From positions 1-39,700 of the forward strand of contig JAJFJN010000077.1 of the NCBI GenBank assembly GCA_021773975.1: 39,700 nt of DNA, read 5' to 3'. Position numbers and translations under genes: made by a program. This document shows positions 21,982 through 31,281 of this stretch, one piece after another (position 1 is the stretch's first letter; each line of letters begins with the position of its first letter). This stretch comes from Gammaproteobacteria bacterium (lineage in GTDB: Bacteria > Pseudomonadota > Gammaproteobacteria > Chromatiales > Chromatiaceae). The notes beneath the pieces were generated by a model. The model was not told the origin of the DNA. It worked only from the letters and a program-made list of their open reading frames with translations, and did not search any database.

Positions 21982-22920
21982 TTAGGCTATTTTGGAGGTG
22001 GCAATAATGTCTTCCAGCAGTGCCATGCAGACTTTGGCGCGGTAGAGGATTTTGTTGTCATGGATGAGACCAAAGCAGTTATAGGCTATCTGAGGTATGC
22101 CTGATTTGCCCAGTCCTTTTTCTAGAAATACGGTTTCTGGCCCTTGAACTAACATATGCAGGCAATTGTTACTGCGTAGGGTTGATAGATGTCGGCGATC
22201 TATAGATATGGCGTGTTGAGTGTAAACCATGGGCTTGCCGTAGAAATCGTGCCCATCATGTTTTACTTTTTCTAAAAGGGCGCAAGAGAGTAAGGCGGTA
22301 GGAAACATGCCAGGAAATTCAACTCGGTCTTCCAGCTCATCGAAGTAGAGATGTTGATCCACCAGGGAACCTGCCAGGAAATTTTTGCCATTACTGGTAT
22401 TCATGAATTTCCGTTTCAGAAAATAGCGGCCATTCATTACGTGTTCTCGGTCATTGATAGTATGCAAATCCCCAATGGCGGAGAAATTAGCCTTGGGGAA
22501 GATCAGTGGCTCCTGTGATTCTCGCTGATATCCCGTTATCACTAAACGACGCCCCTTTTGAATGGCGACACGATTGCCTATCTGTGCTTTTTTATGGAGG
22601 CTGTTGATTGTGGGTTTGATGGTGATTTTGAATGTCTCATTGGGTCGGATGACATCAGCAAATGAGACCTGAAAGTTTGAGAAGTTTAGGTTGTGCTTGG
22701 TAAGTAGTTGAGTTTCATTATTAATTTCACGAGATTGCTTTATTTTAGATTCAATGAGGGCTTCAAGCTGAAAGCCTAGAGCAATAGGTGATCCAAAGGG
22801 GTTGCTAATAATTTTATTCCACTTGTGTGGGTCGTGAAAAGCATTAAAATCATCCGTAGCATTGCGAGCAGCATCGATGTGGATTTGCAAAAACTGTAGT
22901 TTTTCTTGTTCTGAATTCAT
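21982..22920 (-). CDS. uncharacterised protein, possibly hot-dog fold
   Basis: A 312-residue soluble protein that I do not recognise with certainty. Residues 17-55 (AARNATDDFNAFHDPHKW, then GSPIALGFQLEALI) resemble the MaoC-type hydratase signature, in which an Asp and His sit in a D-x-N-x-x-H pattern followed by a GxxAxGF segment. The middle (about 80-140) could be a beta sheet and the C-terminal half is of unknown type. The start ATG has AGGAG upstream. A small dyad (ATACTA/TAGTAT) lies just before it. It has its own promoter region and no operon partner. Confidence 0.55.
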   Translation of the reverse strand: MNSEQEKLQFLQIHIDAARNATDDFNAFHDPHKWNKIISNPFGSPIALGFQLEALIESKIKQSREINNETQLLTKHNLNFSNFQVSFADVIRPNETFKITIKPTINSLHKKAQIGNRVAIQKGRRLVITGYQRESQEPLIFPKANFSAIGDLHTINDREHVMNGRYFLKRKFMNTSNGKNFLAGSLVDQHLYFDELEDRVEFPGMFPTALLSCALLEKVKHDGHDFYGKPMVYTQHAISIDRRHLSTLRSNNCLHMLVQGPETVFLEKGLGKSGIPQIAYNCFGLIHDNKILYRAKVCMALLEDIIATSKIA

Positions 22921-23069
22921 ATGTGATAACTCCTATACTAACTAAGGATAGTATGGAATTAATTTCTGGTTCTATGATTATCTGGGTTTTTATTTTATGA
23001 GGATGCGTGTTTGTCTCTTAAAAGCTGTCAAAATCATGCTGTAACAGAGGTTGCAGAGAGGTTAATGAG

Positions 23070-23507
23070 GTGTTGCGTGTGAAAATACGTCGTTTAACAG
23101 TGTGCTTGATTTATGTGTCTTTACTATTAGCCTTGTCTGAAACTGTAATGGCGGGCGCGGCGTGCGTTATTGCCAAGAAAATGGGGAACTCTGAAGCAAT
23201 TGAATGGGCATATTCATCTGAGTCAGCTGAAGTAGCACTTCTGCAAGCTAAGAATAAGTTACGGGAACGCGGCTATAAATATCTTTTTCCACAAGGTACA
23301 ACTGAGCTGGAACATGCTTATGTGGTAATAATTAAGAGTGATTATAAGAATTCACGTGGAAAGGATAGAACCAGCTATGGTTGTGGCTTTAGTGAGCAGT
23401 CGTATGATGAGGCGCTGTGGGCAGCAATTCGTAATCTTCAATCTTATGCATGGGGTTGGAAGCCCGATAAAGAAGGCTATAAAATCAGCGATAAGAAACA
23501 ATACTAG
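23070..23507 (+). CDS. secreted hypothetical protein
   Basis: Starts with a signal peptide: basic RVKIRR, a hydrophobic stretch VCLIYVSLLLALS and a likely cleavage after VMAGA. The mature part is about 115 residues with Cys at two sites and aromatic-rich repeats (YGCGFSEQSYDEALWAAIRN). I cannot name a family. The start codon is probably GTG at 23070; a GTG at 23079 is also possible. It lies upstream of the GGDEF/EAL gene, 95 bases apart, in the same direction. Confidence 0.6.
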   Translation: MLRVKIRRLTVCLIYVSLLLALSETVMAGAACVIAKKMGNSEAIEWAYSSESAEVALLQAKNKLRERGYKYLFPQGTTELEHAYVVIIKSDYKNSRGKDRTSYGCGFSEQSYDEALWAAIRNLQSYAWGWKPDKEGYKISDKKQY

Positions 23508-23602
23508 CAGCACAAGGTTGAACACCGATTGCATATTAAAGGTAGTGGAGTAGTGAATAAAAAAGCGGTATTTGCGCGCGTTGTGCTTGTAGGTAACTCT
23601 TC

Positions 23603-25501
23603 ATGGTAAATACCGAAAAGGTCAGGCGAAGAAATGCGATGTTGAGGGCGTATGCAGGCTCATTGCTGCTTACTTTTTCCATCATTCTCCCTGTAGGCTT
23701 TATTCATCATGTGTTTGTGCTGGATGATTTTAAAATAACCATGATGGCTGCACCTATAGCTGTATCACTTGTTATTGGTATTTTGGTAGGGGCTATTCAA
23801 ACATTACGCGTGCGTTTAAAGGAGCAAAGCCAGATATTTCGTATGCTGGCAGATTCATCACGAGAGTTTTCATGTGTACGTAGTTTTGCAGATGAATATA
23901 TCTATATCTCCCCGTCAGTAGAAACCATCACAGGTTATAGCCCAGATGAATTTGCACAGCTGCCTGGCGGCATGGATGCAATGATCCATGTAGACGATAT
24001 GCCTATTTGGAAAGCACATGTAGCACCTATTGATGAATATGTTTCATCGACTCCTATTGAACTTCGCATTATCAGAAAAAATGGAGAAGAGCGCTGGATA
24101 AGCCATACCTGCCAGAAAACATATGATGTAGATGATAGTGAGCTGGGCATACAGTCAAGTAATATTGATATTACAGAGCGCAAACACTCTGAAGAAAAAA
24201 TACTGCATTTAGCTAAGTATGATCCATTAACAGGATTACCAAATCGTCATTATCTAACAGAATACCTGCAAGAAAGTATTTTAGAATCCGAGCCAGAAAA
24301 AAACATGACGGCAGTGATCTTTATGGATTTATGCCGTTTCAAATTTGTTAATGATGCGTATGGACATGGGTTTGGAGACAAGCTTTTAATAAAAGTGGCA
24401 AATCATGTAGTTAAAATTTGTAATGCCCAAAAGAAAACGTTGGTAGGGCGCTTTGGTGGAGATGAGTTTTTTATTGTGGTGAATGATTTTGAAGCACGGG
24501 ATGCGCTCAAAAAAATAGCTGAGACTTTAGCTAATGAGCTAGATCATTTTTATGAAATAGAGGGTGTTCGCGTTAATACAGGTGTGAGTATAGGTATTGC
24601 AATTGCTGGGTGTGATGGTGGGGCAGCCGAAGAGGTTATTAAGAATGCAGGGACTGCAATGTATCGCTCTAAGAAAAGCGGACTTAAATATAAATTCTTT
24701 TCTGATGATATGGCTAAGTACGCGACTGAGCGCTTTAATTTAGAAAGCCGATTGCGTGATGCAGTAGATAACGATGAAATCTTGCTGCATTATCAGCCTC
24801 AGCTGAGTATTGAAAGTGGTCAGTTAATTGGTGTGGAGGCGTTAGCTCGCTGGACGGATAAAGATGGAAATGTTGTCTCGCCACTGGACTTTATTACGGT
24901 AGCAGAAGACACAGGGTTAATTATCCCAATGGGAAAGAACATACTTATTCGGGCGGTTAATCAAGCAGCAGAGTGGCATAGACAGGGTTTTGATTTTGTC
25001 CTGGCAATAAATGTTTCGGCAAAACAGTTTACAAATAAAGATTTTGTAAAAGAGGTTGTTGAGCTTATTGCTGCTTCAGATGCTTCTGCAGATAGATTCG
25101 AGATAGAGCTTACTGAAAGTGTGCTTCTTGGCGATCCTGATGTTGCAAAAGAGAAGCTTCGTTGTTTAAGGGATGCAGGTATTGCCATTGCACTTGATGA
25201 TTTTGGAACAGGGTATTCATCATTAAGTTATTTGCCTGGCTTATCAATTGACACACTTAAAATTGATCAGACCTTTGTTTTTGGGTTACTTGATGATCGT
25301 AGGCATGAAGTGATATGTGAAACAATTACTCATTTAGCACATAATCTTGGATTAAAGGTTGTTGCAGAAGGTATAGAGACAGAAGCGCAGTTAAATAAGA
25401 TTAAAGAGATTGGATGCGAAATAGGACAAGGTTATCTCTTTAGCAAGCCTCTACCGCCAGCGGAGTTTTCTGAACTACTATCCTCCCGATGGAGATGTTG
25501 A
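23603..25501 (+). CDS. membrane PAS-GGDEF-EAL cyclic-di-GMP protein
   Basis: A 632-residue signalling protein. Two membrane helices (about 17-38 and 47-68) are followed by a PAS domain (78-195), a GGDEF domain with intact RFGGDEFF (285-289) and an EAL domain with intact GVEALARW (412-414), YQPQ and DDFGTGYSSLSYLP. Both cyclase and phosphodiesterase signatures are therefore complete. No RxxD inhibitory site stands at the usual place before GGDEF. Which activity dominates cannot be told from sequence. The PAS domain suggests a small-molecule or redox input. Confidence 0.93.
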   Translation: MVNTEKVRRRNAMLRAYAGSLLLTFSIILPVGFIHHVFVLDDFKITMMAAPIAVSLVIGILVGAIQTLRVRLKEQSQIFRMLADSSREFSCVRSFADEYIYISPSVETITGYSPDEFAQLPGGMDAMIHVDDMPIWKAHVAPIDEYVSSTPIELRIIRKNGEERWISHTCQKTYDVDDSELGIQSSNIDITERKHSEEKILHLAKYDPLTGLPNRHYLTEYLQESILESEPEKNMTAVIFMDLCRFKFVNDAYGHGFGDKLLIKVANHVVKICNAQKKTLVGRFGGDEFFIVVNDFEARDALKKIAETLANELDHFYEIEGVRVNTGVSIGIAIAGCDGGAAEEVIKNAGTAMYRSKKSGLKYKFFSDDMAKYATERFNLESRLRDAVDNDEILLHYQPQLSIESGQLIGVEALARWTDKDGNVVSPLDFITVAEDTGLIIPMGKNILIRAVNQAAEWHRQGFDFVLAINVSAKQFTNKDFVKEVVELIAASDASADRFEIELTESVLLGDPDVAKEKLRCLRDAGIAIALDDFGTGYSSLSYLPGLSIDTLKIDQTFVFGLLDDRRHEVICETITHLAHNLGLKVVAEGIETEAQLNKIKEIGCEIGQGYLFSKPLPPAEFSELLSSRWRC

Positions 25502-25898
25502 TTTAAATAAAATTATGCCAAGTGACCAATACTCTGTCTCTGGTATTCTTTTCTCTGCTACAAAACACACGCAAAAACAAGGGAATTACCGACATCAGTA
25601 TCAAGTTGGATCAGCGTCGTCTCAGGATAAAAATATTAGAATATACAAAAGCATTGAAAATGAGGCCATTCAGTGTGAAAAACCATGGTTTTCTCAATTT
25701 ATACCCATTGTTTTTCTTCTATGCTTATAAGTGAATTTAAAAGATAGAGCCATAGAAATACATGTTATGTTTGATTACACTTGTAATTGTAGCTTATGTA
25801 CTTTTTTAAAATTGAGCAAAGCAGTATAAACAAAGGGGTAAAAAACTTCAGCGTATAGCCTCTTCAAATAAAACTTAAAGTAAGGATTCACTGGTCTT
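25502..25898. other. no convincing gene between the EAL gene and VF530
   Basis: About 400 AT-rich bases. Two overlapping frames of 70-71 codons (25515-25734) begin here in different phases but have no ribosome site and no family features. The VF530 promoter should lie in the right part. Confidence 0.4.
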
Positions 25899-26135
25899 AT
25901 GAGTAAGCACCAAACCAATGACCCACTGCATGGAGTGACCTTGGAGCAGATCATTAACAGCCTGGTTGGGCATTATGGTTGGGATGCATTGGGTAAGCGT
26001 GTCAACATTAATTGCTTTAAAAGTGACCCATCAATTAAGTCTTGCCTTAAGTTTTTGCGAAAGACACCCTGGGCAAGAGAGAAGGTTGAGTGTTTATATG
26101 TTGCCACGCAAAAGAGCGTGTGGGTTAAGCAGTAA
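25899..26135 (+). CDS. VF530-family (DUF2132) DNA-binding protein
   Basis: A 78-residue protein matching the VF530 family: [37 protein letters not shown] and [14 protein letters not shown] are nearly consensus. Members have a small helical fold and were described as DNA-binding; their cellular role is not established. The start is a clear ATG with AAGGA rather far upstream. Confidence 0.9.
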   Translation: MSKHQTNDPLHGVTLEQIINSLVGHYGWDALGKRVNINCFKSDPSIKSCLKFLRKTPWAREKVECLYVATQKSVWVKQ

Positions 26136-26153
26136 TTTATAGGATTGTTGTTT

Positions 26154-26173
26154 TGACATGCTAATTTAGCATG
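26154..26173. promoter_or_regulatory. 17-bp palindrome upstream of the patatin gene
   Basis: CATGCTAATTTAGCATG (26157-26173) has 8-base arms and a 1-base centre, and overlaps a TTGACA at 26154-26159. It stands about 40 bases before the patatin-like start. A repressor site over a -35 box is the natural reading. A weak terminator for VF530 is the alternative. Confidence 0.4.
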
Positions 26174-26211
26174 GTTAAACCGTTGTTACTCAATCAAATA
26201 AGGAGATGGTT

Positions 26212-27237
26212 ATGTCAAAAGTAATTTTGTCTTTGGATGGTGGTGGTATTCGTGGCGCAGCTACAGCTCAATTTTTAACTAAGATTGAGCAAGTGCTACA
26301 AACAAATCATGGAAAATCAATTCGAGATTGTGTGGATTTTTATGCAGGTACAAGTACGGGTAGCATCATAGCTTTAGCTCTGGCAACCACAAAAATGACT
26401 ATGGCTGAAATTAGTGGCCTCTATAACTATGAAATGGCCCAGCAGATTTTTACTGAAAACAGAGGGCTGTTTGAGATTGATGGTATCAATGCACCAAAAT
26501 TTGAAGCGGCGGGTAAGACGGAAGTGCTACGTGCCAGTTTTGGTGAAGCAAAAATAAAAGATATACCTGATGGTAAGCATGTTTTAGCCGTTACTTATGC
26601 AATAGAAAAACGTAAGCCAGTCGTTATAAAATCAACAAAAGAGGATTATCTGGAACGCTATTCATATCAAGTTGCAGATGCCTCAAGTGCAGCCCCCACC
26701 TTTTTTCCTACCAAAGAGTTAGAGCTTCCTCCAGAGCAAGATGAATTCTGGCTCATTGATGGCGGAGTCATAGCAAATAACCCAACAATGTGTGCTATTG
26801 CTGAAGCTAAGCGTGCTTGGCCTGGCGTATCTATAAGTGAAATGAGAGTGCTGTCTATTGGTACAGGTTTCATGACTAAAAAAATTAATGGGCCAGCATC
26901 TAAAAAATGGGGTGGGTTGCAATGGATGACCCAGGGGAAAATCATAGAGGTGCTTTCTGATGAACGTATTGTTGCTTATCAAAGCATGGTTATTTTGGAT
27001 AATGGTAAATATATTCGCGTGAATGCAAAGCTTAAGCCACAGCCTGGTTTGCCTAAGGCGCCTGATGATGCGATGGATGATGTAAGTAAAACAAATATTA
27101 AGCGACTGAAGGAGTTGGGTGAGTTTTGGTTTAAACAGTATGGAACGGCAACTGTTGATTTGTTGCTTGGCACATATGATGGGCCATCTCTTGATCGAAT
27201 TGATCCAAATACAGGAGAGCCAATAAGACAAGATTAG
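26212..27237 (+). CDS. patatin-like phospholipase
   Basis: A 341-residue lipid acyl hydrolase. The oxyanion-hole motif SLDGGGIRG lies at residues 7-15, the nucleophile GTSTGS has Ser48, and the catalytic Asp is in LIDGGVIANNP (Asp183). There is no signal peptide, so it acts in the cytoplasm or is exported by another route. The start was set at 26212 because AGGAG is 7 bases before it and only one base before the ATG at 26206. It resembles CBASS CapV in class, but no nucleotide cyclase or other defence gene is adjacent. Confidence 0.9.
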   Translation: MSKVILSLDGGGIRGAATAQFLTKIEQVLQTNHGKSIRDCVDFYAGTSTGSIIALALATTKMTMAEISGLYNYEMAQQIFTENRGLFEIDGINAPKFEAAGKTEVLRASFGEAKIKDIPDGKHVLAVTYAIEKRKPVVIKSTKEDYLERYSYQVADASSAAPTFFPTKELELPPEQDEFWLIDGGVIANNPTMCAIAEAKRAWPGVSISEMRVLSIGTGFMTKKINGPASKKWGGLQWMTQGKIIEVLSDERIVAYQSMVILDNGKYIRVNAKLKPQPGLPKAPDDAMDDVSKTNIKRLKELGEFWFKQYGTATVDLLLGTYDGPSLDRIDPNTGEPIRQD

Positions 27238-27252
27238 TTCTGTTTGGCTGTA

Positions 27253-27273
27253 GAGGCACGGCTTCCGTGCCTC
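27253..27273. terminator. GAGGCACGG hairpin after the patatin gene
   Basis: Perfect stem GAGGCACGG / CCGTGCCTC with a CTT loop, 16 bases after the patatin stop. It has no T-run, so it may be a REP-like intergenic palindrome or a factor-dependent terminator. Confidence 0.5.
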
Positions 27274-27416
27274 CCTGTCCTATAGGAATTCATACAGGCT
27301 TGGTTGTCTACTTCGTGTGATAAATGAATAACTTTTTTGGACTATGTGTTGGATGGTTGTGCAGTTATAAATATATTCTGCCAGTTATGAGATTTTCTAG
27401 ATTAGAGATTATTTAA

Positions 27417-28400
27417 ATGGATTTCATTTATGGAAATATTCTGTTGGTTCTTGGCGTTGCGGGCACTGTTTTAACGCTTATTGGGTCTATTATTGGCGCA
27501 ATAGCCAAACTACAGAAAACCAGCTGGATTTTAATGGTGGCTGTTGCAATCTGTGTTGTTGTTACTATGCAGCAGGTGGTCTCCTACAATGACGCGCAAC
27601 AGCAAGAGGCGCTCGAGGATAGCCGTCGTCAGCAGCAGGAGTTACTGGAAGAGTCGCGTGGCATTCTGATTGAAAAGATAAAAGAGAACGTGGTTCAGAC
27701 GCGTATTACTGTTGATGGTATTGCGGCTAAGTTGGAGAAAATACCACTAGGCGAGATTGGTACTGCGCTGGTGTCGATTGAAGATGATCCCAATAGAGCA
27801 GATATTGGTAGGGTGCTTGCTTTTGGTAAAGGCTCGGCAAGTATGTGGCAAAGCTATGCTGATTGGGTTGGTGAGGTTGCTAAGCTGCCAGATACGCGAG
27901 CCTGTCTCTCTATTACTATCAATGCAGGCCACCACTATGTTACCGGTATGTTACTGGCCTACCTCTATACCTCAGATGCTACACAAAAAGTGATTGAGCC
28001 AGTCATCAAACATGGTCGCTGGATGAAATTTCCTGATGCTGCATTTATTAAGAAGTTCGGCCTTACCACTCAAGGTGTGCGCTGCCTGCTGGTTTATGAT
28101 CAAGACAAGAATCATCTTGTGGGTTTTGCTAGTGCCAGCCAGTTTGCCAATGAACTGATGGCCTTTCAGCAACGTGGATTGAATGATGTAGCTGAGGCGA
28201 CACTCAACAGCCGTCATACAGATATTAGCCAGCTCCAACAGCGTTTTCCGTCCATCTCAATGAATGTGTTGCCTGGGTTAGAGACCAAGCAGCTGGTTCA
28301 ACAGATGCTTAAGGAACAGATAGCAGAGGCTGCGGTATTAAAAGATAATCGCCCTTATCTTTTACAGTTGGAAAAGATTATTAAATTAGCCGTAAAGTAA
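27417..28400 (+). CDS. membrane-anchored protein with coiled coil, unknown function
   Basis: A 327-residue protein not recognised. Two N-terminal membrane helices (about 4-30 and 36-54) are followed by a Gln/Glu-rich coiled coil (about 58-100) and a soluble domain. The soluble domain holds the segments CLSITINAGHHYVTGMLLAYLY and GVRCLLVYDQDKNHLVGFASA. No catalytic motif is evident. It lies 180 bases after the patatin gene on the same strand, across a hairpin, so shared transcription is unlikely but shared function is possible. Confidence 0.6.
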   Translation: MDFIYGNILLVLGVAGTVLTLIGSIIGAIAKLQKTSWILMVAVAICVVVTMQQVVSYNDAQQQEALEDSRRQQQELLEESRGILIEKIKENVVQTRITVDGIAAKLEKIPLGEIGTALVSIEDDPNRADIGRVLAFGKGSASMWQSYADWVGEVAKLPDTRACLSITINAGHHYVTGMLLAYLYTSDATQKVIEPVIKHGRWMKFPDAAFIKKFGLTTQGVRCLLVYDQDKNHLVGFASASQFANELMAFQQRGLNDVAEATLNSRHTDISQLQQRFPSISMNVLPGLETKQLVQQMLKEQIAEAAVLKDNRPYLLQLEKIIKLAVK

Positions 28401-28440
28401 ATTAAAGTAAATTAAATTAAAGTAAATTAAAGTAGATAAG
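28401..28440. repeat. short AT-rich tandem repeat
   Basis: Irregular copies of TAAATTAAAG follow the stop of the preceding gene. They occupy the gap between two convergent genes. No further function is visible. Confidence 0.5.
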
Positions 28441-28474
28441 TAGGCGACTCTGATTGACTGGTGAAAAATATAGT

Positions 28475-29638
28475 TTATAGCTCATTAGCATTGAATGTTT
28501 TTTTAACAAAGCTATATCTAACAGGTGGATAATTTTTTAATCCATAGTGTGTTTCAAGTTTTTTGCGTGCCCGTTCAGATAGGATTTGATAGACGCCCAC
28601 TACCTCTAGAGTCAATGGCTTGTTGCTTAGCCAGTTGGGTATTTCAAATGAGAGTGTTCGGGTCTCTAGCGGTTTGATCCGATTATCACTTAGCTCAATC
28701 ATGATGGGCTTCCAGATGATAATGCGCCTGATGTGAAGCTCTTTGATTTGCAGTACCGCGCCTTTGTGATTAATCAGTTTGGCCGTGATAAAAACCTCTC
28801 GATCTGGATCGCCAGTGGGGAAATTATGCCCAGCGCCACTGTTGGTGATATCAACTTTAATTGTATTGCCTTGGCGCTTAGCCGTGATGGTCAGTGCCTT
28901 GGCTACCTGTTCTGGGCTATTGCCACCTCGCCATAGATGCCGGCCGTTTTTGCGACTCTTTTGCCCTGCAACCAATGGCCGTGTGACTTCAGGCATGTGG
29001 CAGGTCTGGCATCTATAACCCTTTTTAATATAGGGGCCACCCTCCCATTCGCCACCTGTTCCACAGATGCCTGACCGTAGAAAGGAAAAAGGTTTAGCCG
29101 GCACTTCATGGCAATCCAGGCAAATCTGCTCTGAGAGAAAACGTTCATCATAGGCAACAGGGTGAGGGGCATTGAGCTGCTCCGCAGGGTAGGGGCCATA
29201 GATGACACCATCCCGTATATGACAGGCAGCGCAGGTGATCCCTTCTTGTTGTAGCTCAGGGTCAAAACGGTTGTTGGCTATAAATTGCGGCTGACTGAAA
29301 TCACCATTCTTAAATTGGACTATCCGTTGCTTTAGCTGATTTTCAAGTGGGGTATGACAAGTGAGGCAGCTCCATTCGTATTCATCTTTGCGCCAATAGG
29401 CTTGAAAGAAAGGGTCGGTATAGGCTGCTGCATGCATGGTGGTGCGCCATTCAGCATAGATCTCTTGATGACAGACTCCACATGTTTCGGCTTTAAGCGA
29501 TGTGAGCCCTTGTGGTGTCTCTTGATAGGGAACCCCAACGGCTGTAGTTTGGCCAAGATCATAGATCAGATTTTTCCTGAAGCTGGCATAGCCCACTGCA
29601 ATAGCTATCAATACAGCAATAATCAGCGTTTTCTTCAT
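28475..29638 (-). CDS. pentahaem c-type cytochrome
   Basis: A 387-residue protein with an N-terminal signal anchor (about 3-18) and five CxxCH haem sites: Cys53-His57, Cys91-His95, Cys136-His140, Cys173-His177 and Cys210-His214. The haem half resembles the cytochrome c-554/multihaem oxidoreductase group. The C-terminal 150 residues are haem-free and beta-rich (HNFPTGDPDREVFITA). It would act in the periplasm as an electron carrier or reductase. It diverges from hutH with a 122-base gap. Confidence 0.9.
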   Translation of the reverse strand: MKKTLIIAVLIAIAVGYASFRKNLIYDLGQTTAVGVPYQETPQGLTSLKAETCGVCHQEIYAEWRTTMHAAAYTDPFFQAYWRKDEYEWSCLTCHTPLENQLKQRIVQFKNGDFSQPQFIANNRFDPELQQEGITCAACHIRDGVIYGPYPAEQLNAPHPVAYDERFLSEQICLDCHEVPAKPFSFLRSGICGTGGEWEGGPYIKKGYRCQTCHMPEVTRPLVAGQKSRKNGRHLWRGGNSPEQVAKALTITAKRQGNTIKVDITNSGAGHNFPTGDPDREVFITAKLINHKGAVLQIKELHIRRIIIWKPIMIELSDNRIKPLETRTLSFEIPNWLSNKPLTLEVVGVYQILSERARKKLETHYGLKNYPPVRYSFVKKTFNANEL

Positions 29639-29760
29639 GAAGTCATGAACCAGAGGTTGGATATTAAAGCTGTGAAATAGTCCCTACTCGTGAAGCCTAC
29701 TATTATTAATAGTAGATTGAACAGGTGCATAGATTCCAGAGACGGATAGACAGAGTTTAT

Positions 29761-31281
29761 ATGATCACTATAGGCAAAGGCAGCTTAAGAATAAAACAAC
29801 TGGTGCAAGTGGCATGCGCAGGCGAGCAAGTACAGCTCGATATCGGCTGTAGAGCAGCATTGGGCAGCTCACGGGCGCTGATTGAAAAAAAACTGGCGGC
29901 AAAAGAGATGATCTATGGTGTGGACACGGGTTTTGGCGAACTCACCCATGTATCCATACCCTTGGAACAGACCCGCCAGCTACAGCAAAATCTGATTCGT
30001 AGTCATGCTGTAGGGGTTGGGAATCCTCTGCCGAGCGAGGTAGTGCGAGCCATGATGTTGTTGCGTATTCAATCGTTGGCGCAAGGCTATTCTGGTGTGC
30101 GGCCGCAGCTTATCGATACGCTGATTGCTATGCTCAATGCTGACCTGCTCCCTATTGTTCCGTGCCAGGGATCATTGGGGGCTAGTGGTGATTTGGTTCC
30201 ATTGGCACATGTTGCTTTGGGTGCTTGTGGTGAAGGGTGGGTCAGTTTTCAGGGAGAGCAGAAAAAGGCAGCTATAGCCTTTAAAAAGCTGGGCATTGAT
30301 CCACTTAAGTTGGAGGCAAAAGAGGGTTTGGCTCTGATTAATGGCACTCAACTAATGACCGCGTTGGGAGCACTTGCCGTGCATGGCGCTAAGCGATTGA
30401 TAAAGCATGCTGATATGGCTGCGGCACTGAGTACTGATGTGCTGAAAGGCTCAATGACTCATACAGACCCTCGCATTCACCGCTTACGTCCGCATCCTGG
30501 CCAGTGCCGTTCAGCGGCAAGCATTCGTGACTGGATGATGGGTAGCGAGATTTGGGCATCACACCAGGGGTGTAAAAAGGTACAGGATGCCTACAGCCTG
30601 CGTTGTGCGCCACAGGTGCATGGGGCTGCGCATGATGCGATCAGATATGCCGCAAAAATTATCAAAATAGAGATGAACTCAGTTACGGATAATCCGCTGG
30701 TTTTTGCTGAAGATGAAGAGATTCTTAGTGGCGGTAATTTCCATGGAGAACCCTTGGCTTTTGCGATGGATCTATTGGGGATAGCCCTAGCAGAGCTGGC
30801 CAATATCTCTGAGCGTCGTACCGCACGGCTGATGGATCACAAACTATCAGAATGCCTGCCTCCTTTCCTGACACAGAATAGCGGTCTCAACTCTGGCTTT
30901 ATGGTGGCTCAATACACGGCAGCTGCGCTGGTCTCAGAGAATAAAGTGCTGGCCCATCCCTCCAGTGTGGATTCAATTCCCACCTCTGCCAACCAAGAGG
31001 ATCACGTCAGTATGGGGGCCACAGCGGCGCGGCATGCGATGGATATTTTGCAAAATAGCCGTCGGGTGATTGCTATTGAACTGCTCTGTGCCGCCCAAGG
31101 CGTTGATCTGCATCGACCCTTAAAAACCAGCCCCAAACTGGAGGCTGTGCATCGGGCTATTCGCAAAAAGATTCCTTTTTTGGATGTTGATAGAGTGTTG
31201 GCTGATGATGTTGAGCAGATGAACCAACTGGTGGCGAGTGGCAAGCTGATTGAGCGAGATGCTAATGCTGGCACATCTTAA
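29761..31281 (+). CDS. hutH: histidine ammonia-lyase
   Basis: Removes ammonia from histidine to give urocanate, the first step of histidine catabolism. The MIO prosthetic group forms from Ala-Ser-Gly at about residues 141-143 in GSLGASGDLVPLAH. The early GVDTGFG, SVTDNPLVF, and the IPTSANQEDHVSMG segment near the C-terminus are consensus. About 506 residues, normal length. The ATG at 29761 follows AGACAGAG; the frame is open to 29725 but this start fits the family. It is the first gene of hutH-hutG-hutU-hutI. Confidence 0.96.
   Translation: MITIGKGSLRIKQLVQVACAGEQVQLDIGCRAALGSSRALIEKKLAAKEMIYGVDTGFGELTHVSIPLEQTRQLQQNLIRSHAVGVGNPLPSEVVRAMMLLRIQSLAQGYSGVRPQLIDTLIAMLNADLLPIVPCQGSLGASGDLVPLAHVALGACGEGWVSFQGEQKKAAIAFKKLGIDPLKLEAKEGLALINGTQLMTALGALAVHGAKRLIKHADMAAALSTDVLKGSMTHTDPRIHRLRPHPGQCRSAASIRDWMMGSEIWASHQGCKKVQDAYSLRCAPQVHGAAHDAIRYAAKIIKIEMNSVTDNPLVFAEDEEILSGGNFHGEPLAFAMDLLGIALAELANISERRTARLMDHKLSECLPPFLTQNSGLNSGFMVAQYTAAALVSENKVLAHPSSVDSIPTSANQEDHVSMGATAARHAMDILQNSRRVIAIELLCAAQGVDLHRPLKTSPKLEAVHRAIRKKIPFLDVDRVLADDVEQMNQLVASGKLIERDANAGTS

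Noticed and set aside
25515-25734. Two overlapping frames of about 70 codons after the EAL gene
   Set aside because: They are in competing phases, have no ribosome sites and show no domain pattern.
26212-27237. Patatin gene as a CBASS effector (CapV)
   Set aside because: No CD-NTase, Cap2/Cap3 or other defence gene lies within several kilobases on either side.
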